Positions 7,742 to 14,782 of a stretch of 36,288 nt of DNA are shown piece after piece. The DNA is from Alteromonas sp. IB21 (GTDB taxonomy: Bacteria; Pseudomonadota; Gammaproteobacteria; Enterobacterales; Alteromonadaceae). How positions within the stretch are numbered: position 1 is the first letter of the stretch; each line of letters starts with the position of its first letter. Both the position numbers and the translations under genes were made by a program. A model generated the notes under the pieces. The model was not told the origin of the DNA. It searched no databases and saw only the letters and a program-made list of their open reading frames with translations. Where the stretch lies: assembly GCF_016405965.1 (NCBI RefSeq), contig NZ_JAEFCD010000039.1, positions 1 through 36,288 on the forward strand. Direction: 5' to 3'.

Positions 7742-9835
7742 ATGAAACTATCTAGCCTATTTGCACTAACGCCACTTGCCCTTGCGCTATCAGTACAAGC
7801 GCAAACACCCCAAACAAATACTGACGACGTTAAAGAAGCCGACGTAGAAAAAATTCGTATTGTTGGCGTTCGTCAAAACCGCGTTAGCCGCGGTGCAACG
7901 GGTTTAACCATGGAAATTAGCGAAACGCCGCAGTCTATAAGTATTCTTTCTGAAGACTTAATGCAGTCGTTTGGTGCGTTTAATATTAACGATGCGCTAA
8001 AGCTAGCGCCGGGTATTAACGTAGAAGAGTGGGAAACCAACCGTACCAACTACACGGCCCGTGGTTTTGAAATTAAAAACACCCAAATAGACGGTGTTGG
8101 CCTGCCGAACGACTGGGGCATTGTTACCGGTGCTGTGGAAGCGTATGGCTACGAAGAAATTGAAGTAATTCGTGGTGCCAACGGCCTGTTAACCGGTGTG
8201 GGTAATGCGTCGGGTACCATTAACTATGTGCGCAAGCGCCCCACCAACGAAGAAGGCGGTGAAATTGGTGCAAGCATTGGCTCTTATAACTTTAAGCGCG
8301 TACAGGGCGACTATTCTATGCTGCTTACCGAAGACGGCAGCTGGGCGGCCCGTGTAGTGGGTAGTGTTGAAGATAAAGAGTCGCACCTAGATGGCCTAGA
8401 GAACGACCGCAGCTTTGTTTACGGTGTTATTGACGGCCAGCTAACCGACAACGCTACAGTTACTTTTGGGTTGTCGTATCAAGATGCTAATACCGACGGC
8501 AACACCTGGGGTGGGTTAATGTTTAACTATACCGACGGCACCCAAGCCGAGTGGGACATTAACGACACTACCACACAAGAGTGGACAAAGTGGGATACCG
8601 AAACCACTAATGCCTTTGTAGAACTAGACTATGTGTTCGATAACAATTGGCAGCTACTGCTTAGCTATAACTACCGCGACTTTGAAGATCAGAGCAAGCT
8701 GTTTTACGCCTATGGCGCTATTGATAAAGACACCGGCCTAGGCCTTATTGGCTGGCCAGGCCGCTACGATTCCGAGCGCGATTCTCACCTAGTAGAAGGC
8801 CGTGTATTTGGTGATTTTGAATTATTTGGTCGCACGCATGAAGTGAATTTTGGGGTAAGTCACGCTACTAGTGACGACGTATCGTCTGTTCACGCGTTTG
8901 ACTATGCAACCACGCCTGCATACGGCCCAACGCCGGCGTTCCCTTATGCGTTAGATGCGATTGCCGAGCCAGAGTGGCTGGCGGCTTCCGAGTATTCAAA
9001 CATTGAACAAACCCTAACCCGTTACTTCGGTTCTGCCCGTTTTAGCGTTACCGATGAGATGCATATTATCGCTGGTTTTAATGCCATTGATTTCGAGCGT
9101 ACGGGGCAAAACGCCGGTGCCATTATCGATAACTCAGAAAGCGAAGCCAGCCCTTATGTGGGCGCTACCTATGCGGTAACTGAAGATGTAAACGCATATG
9201 TGAGTTATTCAGACGTATATCAGCCGCAAGAGCAGTACGACATTAACGGTCAGTACTTAGACCCAACCAAAGGTCAAAACTTCGAGGCTGGCGTGAAAGC
9301 CCAGTGGTTCGACGACCGCTTACTCACTACATTCGCATACTTCACGGCAGAGCAAGACAACCTAGCCGCTTACGCAGGCACCAACCCAGATACGCTGCAG
9401 TTTTACTACGAAGGTGTGTCGGTAGAATCTAACGGCTTCGAAATTGAAGTAGCCGGTCAGGTAACTGACGCGCTGCGTGTTAACGCGTCTTACACCAATA
9501 TTGATGTAGAAGACGAGCAGGGCGCTGATGCAAACCTGTGGGCGCCACGCGATGTGGTTACCTTCCAATTGGGCTACACAATACCGCAAGCGCCAGAAAT
9601 GGAAGTGGGCTTTGGCGGTCGCTGGCAGTCTGAAATAAGCAATGTGGATTATAACGTTAAACAAGGCGCGTATTTCTTGGGTAACGTGTATGCGTCTCGC
9701 GCGTTTACCGACGACCTTACGGTACGTATGAACATCAATAATATTTTCGATAAGAAGTATATTAACAGCCTGCACACTGTGGGTTACTACGGCGCGGGTA
9801 TTAACGCCCAGCTAAGTGCATCGTATACGTTTTAA
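7742..9835 (+). CDS. TonB-dependent ferric-siderophore receptor
   Basis: A 697-residue outer-membrane receptor taking up a ferric siderophore with TonB energy. A signal peptide ends at about residue 20 (LALSVQA). A TonB-box-like stretch EKIRIVGV lies near residues 36-43. The plug domain has the siderophore-receptor hallmark ETPQSISILSEDLM, then PGINVEEWE and RGFEIKNTQIDGVG, and the plug motif EVIRGANGLLTGVGNASGTI. A 22-strand barrel follows, ending in the aromatic C-terminus SASYTF needed for outer-membrane insertion. Overall it resembles the FhuE/FpvA/FoxA type; the siderophore cannot be named. It has its own promoter with a Fur-like site and is transcribed alone, followed by a convergent kinase gene. 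Confidence 0.93.
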   Translation: MKLSSLFALTPLALALSVQAQTPQTNTDDVKEADVEKIRIVGVRQNRVSRGATGLTMEISETPQSISILSEDLMQSFGAFNINDALKLAPGINVEEWETNRTNYTARGFEIKNTQIDGVGLPNDWGIVTGAVEAYGYEEIEVIRGANGLLTGVGNASGTINYVRKRPTNEEGGEIGASIGSYNFKRVQGDYSMLLTEDGSWAARVVGSVEDKESHLDGLENDRSFVYGVIDGQLTDNATVTFGLSYQDANTDGNTWGGLMFNYTDGTQAEWDINDTTTQEWTKWDTETTNAFVELDYVFDNNWQLLLSYNYRDFEDQSKLFYAYGAIDKDTGLGLIGWPGRYDSERDSHLVEGRVFGDFELFGRTHEVNFGVSHATSDDVSSVHAFDYATTPAYGPTPAFPYALDAIAEPEWLAASEYSNIEQTLTRYFGSARFSVTDEMHIIAGFNAIDFERTGQNAGAIIDNSESEASPYVGATYAVTEDVNAYVSYSDVYQPQEQYDINGQYLDPTKGQNFEAGVKAQWFDDRLLTTFAYFTAEQDNLAAYAGTNPDTLQFYYEGVSVESNGFEIEVAGQVTDALRVNASYTNIDVEDEQGADANLWAPRDVVTFQLGYTIPQAPEMEVGFGGRWQSEISNVDYNVKQGAYFLGNVYASRAFTDDLTVRMNINNIFDKKYINSLHTVGYYGAGINAQLSASYTF

Positions 9836-9843
9836 TTACGCTA

Positions 9844-9890
9844 TACGCCCGCCGTATTAATACGTGTTTAAGCGTAATGCGGTGGGCGTA
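9844..9890. terminator. hairpin between convergent genes, possible terminator
   Basis: TACGCCCGCCG (9844-9854) pairs with CGGTGGGCGTA (9880-9890), 11 pairs with one G-U wobble. The 25-nt loop contains the palindrome CGTATTAATACG. There is no clean U-run on either side. It lies between the receptor stop and the kinase stop and could act in both directions. Confidence 0.4.
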
Positions 9891-9936
9891 TTGTGCCTTC
9901 TTCATTCATTAACGGTTGTGACGAAGGCGTCGCCAG

Positions 9937-11202
9937 TTAACTTTCTGCTATTGCTTCGCTATCAGCAAGCGGTAGTTCAATAGTAAACGTGGTACCCACG
10001 CCTTCCTTACTTTCCACGGAAATGCTGCCATTGTGATTTTCAATAATGCCGTGGCTAATGGCTAAACCCAGTCCTGTGCCCGAGCCCACTTCCTTTGTTG
10101 TAAAGAATGGCTGAAAGAGCTTGGGTAGGTTATCTGATGAAATACCGCAGCCATTATCGGCGACGTAAATTTTTACCGAATTCTCGAGTTCTTCAGTTTT
10201 AATTGAAATAACGCCGTCTTTTTCTACTGCCTGGGTAGCGTTCATTACAAGGTTAATAAAAACTTGGCTTAGTTCGGTTAAATTGCCGGTGATATATACG
10301 TCGTTTTCCCGTTCATAGTGAAGGGTGACATTGTGCCTTAGCTCGTTATTAAGTAGCGACAGGGTTAAATCGATAGCCTGCTGAACCGACATGACTTCTT
10401 GTTTTGAGTCTGACGGGTGGGCAAAGTTTTTCAGCCCCGCCACGGTTTTACTTACCCGTTTACTGCCGTCGATACTTTGGTCGATTAAAGGCCCAATATC
10501 GTCGCATATAAAATCAATGTTATCCCAGTTCACCGTTATGTTAGTGAGTGTATCCAGCTGCTCCTTATCTTTGTCAGGCATGTTGTTAAGCTTGGTAAGA
10601 AGCGGGGCGATATCGTCCATATAACTTTTTAGCGTATTTAAGTTACTTAACAAAAAGCCTATCGGGTTATTTATTTCGTGGGCTACACCGGCTGCCAGCA
10701 CACCAAGCGACGCCATTTTCTCTGCATGCAATAGCTCCTGCGTGCGCTGTTCTACTAATTGCTCTAAATGCTTTGCGCTAGCTTTTAACTCGTCATTTAG
10801 CTGTATCATTTCCTGATACATGCTTTCTTTTAGCTGAAGCGTGCCAATGTAGAAGTTGATGGGGTCGTGATGCACAAAGTCGTTTAACGCCAGGTTCATT
10901 TTCGACAGCTGCCCCATGTTGGTTAGCTGCGGATACCCCATGAAGCAATAAATGTTATCTACTTCGTAGAACGCGCCACCAAAAACAAAAGAGGGGTTAT
11001 CAATGGGGCAAAGGGTAATGAGTTGCCCGTTGAACATCTTTATAATTTGCGTGCTTAAGGGCAGCTGTGGCGCAACAAGCTTGAACAGCCCTGAAAACGG
11101 CGCATCCACCGTTAGTTCAGGGCAGACTTTGCGAAACGCGCTGCTAAAGTCAACGATGTTGAGCTTGCCATCTAAATCTAATTGAAACGTTTGTGATTGC
11201 AC
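9937..11202 (-). CDS. hnoK: H-NOX-associated sensor histidine kinase (HNOBA domain)
   Basis: A 421-residue soluble histidine kinase. Residues ~5-125 match the heme-NO-binding-associated (HNOBA) pattern: FSSAFRKVCPEL, the glycine-containing MFNGQLITL, and NDFVHHDPINFYIGTLQLKE. A coiled coil (~125-162) leads to the phosphoacceptor H-box GVAHEINNP with His175. The ATP-binding domain has the N-box FINLVMNATQAV (~315-326), G1 DNGCG (349-353) and G2 GSGTGLGL (373-380). No membrane segment and no receiver domain are present, so phosphate must go to a response regulator elsewhere. It follows the H-NOX gene by 8 bp, so NO-bound H-NOX probably controls its autophosphorylation, as in Shewanella and Vibrio HnoK/HqsK pairs. 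The symbol is by analogy. Confidence 0.88.
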   Translation of the reverse strand: MQSQTFQLDLDGKLNIVDFSSAFRKVCPELTVDAPFSGLFKLVAPQLPLSTQIIKMFNGQLITLCPIDNPSFVFGGAFYEVDNIYCFMGYPQLTNMGQLSKMNLALNDFVHHDPINFYIGTLQLKESMYQEMIQLNDELKASAKHLEQLVEQRTQELLHAEKMASLGVLAAGVAHEINNPIGFLLSNLNTLKSYMDDIAPLLTKLNNMPDKDKEQLDTLTNITVNWDNIDFICDDIGPLIDQSIDGSKRVSKTVAGLKNFAHPSDSKQEVMSVQQAIDLTLSLLNNELRHNVTLHYERENDVYITGNLTELSQVFINLVMNATQAVEKDGVISIKTEELENSVKIYVADNGCGISSDNLPKLFQPFFTTKEVGSGTGLGLAISHGIIENHNGSISVESKEGVGTTFTIELPLADSEAIAES

Positions 11203-11210
11203 TGTCTAGC

Positions 11211-11756
11211 TCATTTAAAGTCGATGCGAAAAGTGCTAAACGGGTTGTTTTCGTCTCGCAGTTTAACGGTTGAGACTGTTGCCGGCTGATTAAAGTGTTC
11301 GCACACACCCATTAATAGGCCTTCCACAAAAGGCTCAAGGCCGTCTCGTGATGAGTGATAATGAATAGTGATGCTGCCATCGTCGTTTTTCTCGCATAGA
11401 AACGACGGGGGCACTAGCGCTTCCAATTGCGCCGAAATTACCTGATGCATGTTGTTTAAGTTTGAAATAAATTCAAATGCACCACCTGAAACCAGAGAAT
11501 ACATCTCTTTATAGCTACCTTGTGATGTTTCTTTTACCCAATCCTCTCCCATTTGACGAAGAAACACGGCTAAGTCTATGTTTAGGTGTTCAACAGAGGC
11601 GCCAACAATACCGAATGTCACTTCATCGCTATAAGGCTGCACTTCTAAAAAGGTCGATTCGTAATCCCCTAAGGATGCTTTTATTTCATCCCATGCAGAT
11701 TGGCCGTATCGATTAATAACTGTTGTGGATATAAATTTGTTTATCATGCCGTACAC
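11211..11756 (-). CDS. hnoX: H-NOX heme nitric oxide/oxygen sensor
   Basis: A 181-residue H-NOX domain protein binding NO through a heme. Visible hallmarks are the N-terminus MYGMINKF, the proximal heme ligand His104 (NNMHQVI), the conserved proline pair at 116-117, and the heme-propionate motif YxSxR as YHSSR at 133-137. Start is GTG at 11756, backed by AAGGAG seven bases upstream; starting here places His104 where the family expects it. No obvious distal Tyr motif could be assigned by eye, so O2 binding is not predicted; stand-alone proteobacterial H-NOX proteins beside kinases are usually NO-selective. It is the first gene of a two-gene operon with the HNOBA kinase. Likely outputs in this family are biofilm, motility or quorum-sensing control. 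Confidence 0.93.
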   Translation of the reverse strand: MYGMINKFISTTVINRYGQSAWDEIKASLGDYESTFLEVQPYSDEVTFGIVGASVEHLNIDLAVFLRQMGEDWVKETSQGSYKEMYSLVSGGAFEFISNLNNMHQVISAQLEALVPPSFLCEKNDDGSITIHYHSSRDGLEPFVEGLLMGVCEHFNQPATVSTVKLRDENNPFSTFRIDFK

Positions 11757-12070
11757 GGGGCATCTCCTTTACACTACCTATGAAAAAAAACATAGCACAG
11801 GGTTCAGAAACTGCGAGAGAGCGACGCGTTTTATTAAAAATTACGCCCCTTTTTACGTACTTATTGCGTTATGGACCCAAAGTCTTGAGGTAAAAAGTTT
11901 AAGATAAAGAGATTAAAACAAAAAGTTTTAGAGCAAAAGTGTAAACGATTTATATTCCGCAGCGTTTTAAAATATGGATATGGAAAACCGCAGACTTAAC
12001 CTTAATTAATTTGATTGCAAATTAACCAATGACTACTGTTATGAAAGTGAGACTTATTAAGGAAAACGTC
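11757..12070. other. divergent intergenic region, H-NOX operon / P1 gene
   Basis: 314 bp, AT-rich, between the divergent H-NOX and P1 genes. It carries the H-NOX ribosome-binding site, a candidate P1 promoter (listed separately) and runs of A and T. No RNA gene or conserved operator is recognised; the small ORFs across it look like chance. Confidence 0.5.
12011..12039 (+). promoter_or_regulatory. candidate sigma-70 promoter of P1
   Basis: TTGATT (12011-12016) and TACTGT (12034-12039) are 17 bp apart, about 30 nt before the P1 start. The -35 is a good match (4 of 6); the -10 is weaker. Confidence 0.35.
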
Positions 12071-12592
12071 ATGCAATCATTGAAGAAAGTATCTTTGCTC
12101 TTTGGTATAGCCGTTTTAAGCCTAAGCATGAATTCGACGGTATTTGCTCAACCCGATAGGCAGTCTGTGGAAACTATCGACGTGCAGGGCGAGAAAACTA
12201 CGCCTCAATTAAAGCGCGCATTTAAAAAGCAGCAAATGGCCTTTATCGAGTTATACAATTCCGTTAATACAGATGCCCAGTACGACGTAATTTGTAAATG
12301 GCGCAAATTTACCGGCAGTCAGATTGCGCGCAAGTTATGCGAACCCAGATACATGATTGATTTTCGGGCGTTAACGGTTCAAACCTGGTCTACTCAGCCA
12401 GGCATTGATTTTAATCGCCTGCCCAACGACGACACGCTGCGCTTTTTAACGAAAGATACACGGGAAGAAGCTTATCAACATGTTGCGGCTCTAGTGGCAA
12501 CCAACCAAAAGCTGCTAGACAGTTTTATGAAATTAGATGCGCTTCATGAGCGAATTAAAACGCGCAGCGAAGCCGATAACCTCGATAACTAA
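12071..12592 (+). CDS. P1: small exported protein of an unrecognised family (paralogue 1 of 3)
   Basis: I do not recognise this family. From ATG 12071 it has 173 residues. That start is chosen because AAGGA lies seven bases upstream and a normal signal peptide follows (MQSLKKVSLLFGIAVLSLSM, cleaved near VFAQ); an in-frame ATG at 12029 would add 14 residues before it. The mature protein starts with VETIDVQGEKTTPQLKRAF, recalling the TonB-box region of outer-membrane receptors. Two conserved cysteines (VICKW and LCEPRYM) may form a periplasmic disulfide. The C-terminal half is helical by eye (REEAYQHVAALVATNQKLL). Bases 12323-12552 are nearly identical to the P2 gene at 17917-18146, while the 5' halves differ strongly, pointing to gene conversion or recent duplication. 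It precedes an exported amidohydrolase and a TonB-dependent receptor. Confidence 0.82.
   Translation: MQSLKKVSLLFGIAVLSLSMNSTVFAQPDRQSVETIDVQGEKTTPQLKRAFKKQQMAFIELYNSVNTDAQYDVICKWRKFTGSQIARKLCEPRYMIDFRALTVQTWSTQPGIDFNRLPNDDTLRFLTKDTREEAYQHVAALVATNQKLLDSFMKLDALHERIKTRSEADNLDN
12323..12552 (+). repeat. 230-bp near-identical repeat, copy 1 (in P1)
   Basis: Matches 17917-18146 in P2 with three mismatches by hand count, 5594 bp apart and in the same orientation. Sequence on either side diverges sharply. Two of the three changes are silent (both Thr codons); one is Ser to Arg. Confidence 0.92.
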
Positions 12593-12622
12593 TAAACACC
12601 ATCGTTATTTTTTCGCAAACCA

Positions 12623-12656
12623 AGCAACTGCCTTGATTAAAATTAAGGCAGTTGCT
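12623..12656. terminator. perfect 12-bp hairpin after P1
   Basis: AGCAACTGCCTT (12623-12634) pairs perfectly with AAGGCAGTTGCT (12645-12656) around a 10-nt loop. The sequence after it is not U-rich, so it may slow or end transcription only partly, or protect the P1 mRNA 3' end. It lies 30 bp after the P1 stop. Confidence 0.55.
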
Positions 12657-12781
12657 AGTGTCTTGATACCCCATAAAAAAGGACTTTTAATGACGTGTGT
12701 TTATCAAGCGCATGTTCACTTATCTGGCCGCATTTAGCTTTTATCTACCGATAAATGCAACGAAGAATAAAGTAGGCGAAC

Positions 12782-14503
12782 ATGACGTTTTCAACCGCGC
12801 TATCGCGCACAATACTCAAAGGGTTTATTGCCACTACAGTCTGTGTATCTCACTTTTGTTTAGCGCAAGCGACGGAAACCTGCATCAGTTCTGATGTGGT
12901 ATTTCATAACGGTGTTATCTACACGGCTGACGATAAGAATTGGCAGGCCGAAGTGGTTGCAGTTAAAGACGGGCGTATTGCGTTTGTGGGCAAAGATGTT
13001 GACGCCGCGCCGTGGCACTGCGGCGCTGAAAAACGCATTGATTTACAGGGCAGCACGCTTTTCCCTGGCTTTACCGACAGTCATCAGCATCTTGAAGGGG
13101 TAGGCAAACGCACGCGCACCTTGAGCTTGTTCGGCCTTCCTACGTTAAAAGCTACCGTGGCAGAGATAAAAGCCTTTGCTGGCACAGTGCCTGAAGGCGA
13201 GTGGGTGTTAGGGCGAGGCTGGATAGAACGTGAGTGGCAAGACGAAAAGCGCTTTTTAACGGCTGTCGACCTCGACCCGTTCACTCAAAATAAGCCGTTA
13301 TTCATGCCCCGCGCTGATGGCGTCTCTGCCGTAGTTAACTCTAAGGCTCTCGCCCTTGCTGGCGTCACCAAAGATACGCCCGACCCTGAAGGCGGCAAGT
13401 TTGAACGCTATAACGATGGTACGCCTACCGGCTATGTATTGGCTACCGCCATGGATGTCTTTCGAGATATTTTACCGTCTGAGTCAGACGAGTATATAAA
13501 AGATAACTTATTGCGCGGCATGCAGGTAAACGTGTCACAAGGATGGACGGCTACGCACGACGCTGGCATGAAGTGGCGAGAGGTCCAGCAGCTAAAGCAA
13601 CTAGCTAACAGCGACACCATGCTGCACCGTGTTTATATCGCAATTCCTATTAGCGAGTCAGATAAACTTATTCAAAATGGCACTGAAACGCTCGCAGAAG
13701 GCTTGTTCTATTTAAACGGAATAAAAGTATTTATCGACGGTACGTTAGGCTCGCGCGGTGCAGCGTTACTTGCGCCCTACAGCGATGCCGACCACAGCGG
13801 CTTTATGAACCGTACGACTAAGGCCGAGCTTATGCCGGTGCTCGAACAGGCTTTAAAGCAGGGCTTCCAAGTGATGACCCACGTTATTGGCGACCGTGCA
13901 TTGTATTCCACGCTGAATTGGTATGAAGAGGCATGGAATGCGTTACCTAAAACGAAATGGAAAACCGAAGATTTACGCTGGCGTTTAGAGCATGCGCAAA
14001 TTATCCCGCCTAAGCAGCAAGATAGGCTCGCGCAAATGAACATTGTGGCATCCATGCAGCCTAGCCATGCCATTGGCGATTTGAACTTTGCGCCCAGCCG
14101 GTTGGGATATAGTCGTTTAGCGTATGCTTACCCGTGGAAGCCGCTGGTGGATAAAGGCGTTGTGCTGGTAGGTGGTTCAGATGCCCCTGTTGAGGTGGGC
14201 GACCCGCGCATTGAATTTTGCGCTGCCATCACCCGCAGCAGGCTAGACGGCACGCAAGACAAAGGCTGGCACCTAGAGCTATCGCTATCTCGAGAAGATG
14301 CACTTCGCTTGTTTACCCTTTGGCCAGCCTACGCGTCGTTTCAAGAAGAAGACGCAGGCTCTATTGAAGTGGGCAAATACGCCGACTTTTCAGTTTTCGA
14401 CACTAACTTTATGACCGCAGAACCTAGTGAGATTTTGAACGCTAACGTGGTAATGACGGTGGTTAATGGCAACGTGGTTTTTGAGAATCTTACAAATCAT
14501 TAA
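12782..14503 (+). CDS. exported amidohydrolase (YtcJ-like, amidohydrolase family 3)
   Basis: A 573-residue metal-dependent hydrolase. The N-terminus (~1-30, ending FCLAQATE) looks like a signal peptide, placing it in the periplasm. The family hallmarks appear in order: DVVFHNGVIYTADD with VAVKDGRIAFVG (N-terminal beta domain), the metal-binding GFTDSHQHLEG, GRGWIEREW, KVFIDGTLGSRGA, MTHVIGDRA, LRWRLEHAQII, MQPSHAIGD, and the late Asp motif LVGGSDAPVEVGDPR. The C-terminus returns to the beta domain (GSIEVGKYADFSVFD). The substrate is unknown; family members act on imides, amides and formamide-type compounds. It sits between P1 and the large TonB-dependent receptor in the same orientation. The stretch just before it resembles the leader of P3 (see findings), so its promoter region may be a product of rearrangement. 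Confidence 0.88.
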   Translation: MTFSTALSRTILKGFIATTVCVSHFCLAQATETCISSDVVFHNGVIYTADDKNWQAEVVAVKDGRIAFVGKDVDAAPWHCGAEKRIDLQGSTLFPGFTDSHQHLEGVGKRTRTLSLFGLPTLKATVAEIKAFAGTVPEGEWVLGRGWIEREWQDEKRFLTAVDLDPFTQNKPLFMPRADGVSAVVNSKALALAGVTKDTPDPEGGKFERYNDGTPTGYVLATAMDVFRDILPSESDEYIKDNLLRGMQVNVSQGWTATHDAGMKWREVQQLKQLANSDTMLHRVYIAIPISESDKLIQNGTETLAEGLFYLNGIKVFIDGTLGSRGAALLAPYSDADHSGFMNRTTKAELMPVLEQALKQGFQVMTHVIGDRALYSTLNWYEEAWNALPKTKWKTEDLRWRLEHAQIIPPKQQDRLAQMNIVASMQPSHAIGDLNFAPSRLGYSRLAYAYPWKPLVDKGVVLVGGSDAPVEVGDPRIEFCAAITRSRLDGTQDKGWHLELSLSREDALRLFTLWPAYASFQEEDAGSIEVGKYADFSVFDTNFMTAEPSEILNANVVMTVVNGNVVFENLTNH

Positions 14504-14782
14504 TTAATGCTTTGTTGGCGCTACACACCAGTTTGTGTGGCGCTATGCCCATCACATCTACTCCTTCATAGGTGCCTTTATCCTAAAGGCTAATATAAAT
14601 ATAACTTAATGAGTGATATTTATTTCGTTAATGTATATTTTTTAGCTATTCTATTCTAATTTAGTAATGCTTATTAGTTTTTTTGTTATACAATTTTTTA
14701 ACAAATGCTGGTAAGTGTTACCCACGCCAATAATAAAAACATTTAAAAACTTAAAAACCACAAGTCTTGAAGGAGAAACACA
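14504..14782. other. AT-rich region before the large TonB-dependent receptor
   Basis: 279 bp. It starts with a 10-bp hairpin (14518-14543: GCGCTACACA / TGTGTGGCGC, one G-U pair, no U-run), possibly ending the amidohydrolase transcript. It continues strongly AT-rich with an inverted repeat TTTGTTA...TAACAAA (14682-14705) that could be an operator. It ends in AAGGAG seven bases before the TTG start of the receptor. No promoter could be assigned firmly. Confidence 0.45.

Noticed and set aside
9362..9775. Minus-strand ORF of 137 codons
   Set aside because: Antisense shadow of the siderophore-receptor barrel.
12697..12894. Small ORF with a signal-like N-terminus before the amidohydrolase
   Set aside because: Overlaps the amidohydrolase start out of frame and has no supported ribosome-binding site; the segment is better explained as a remnant leader.
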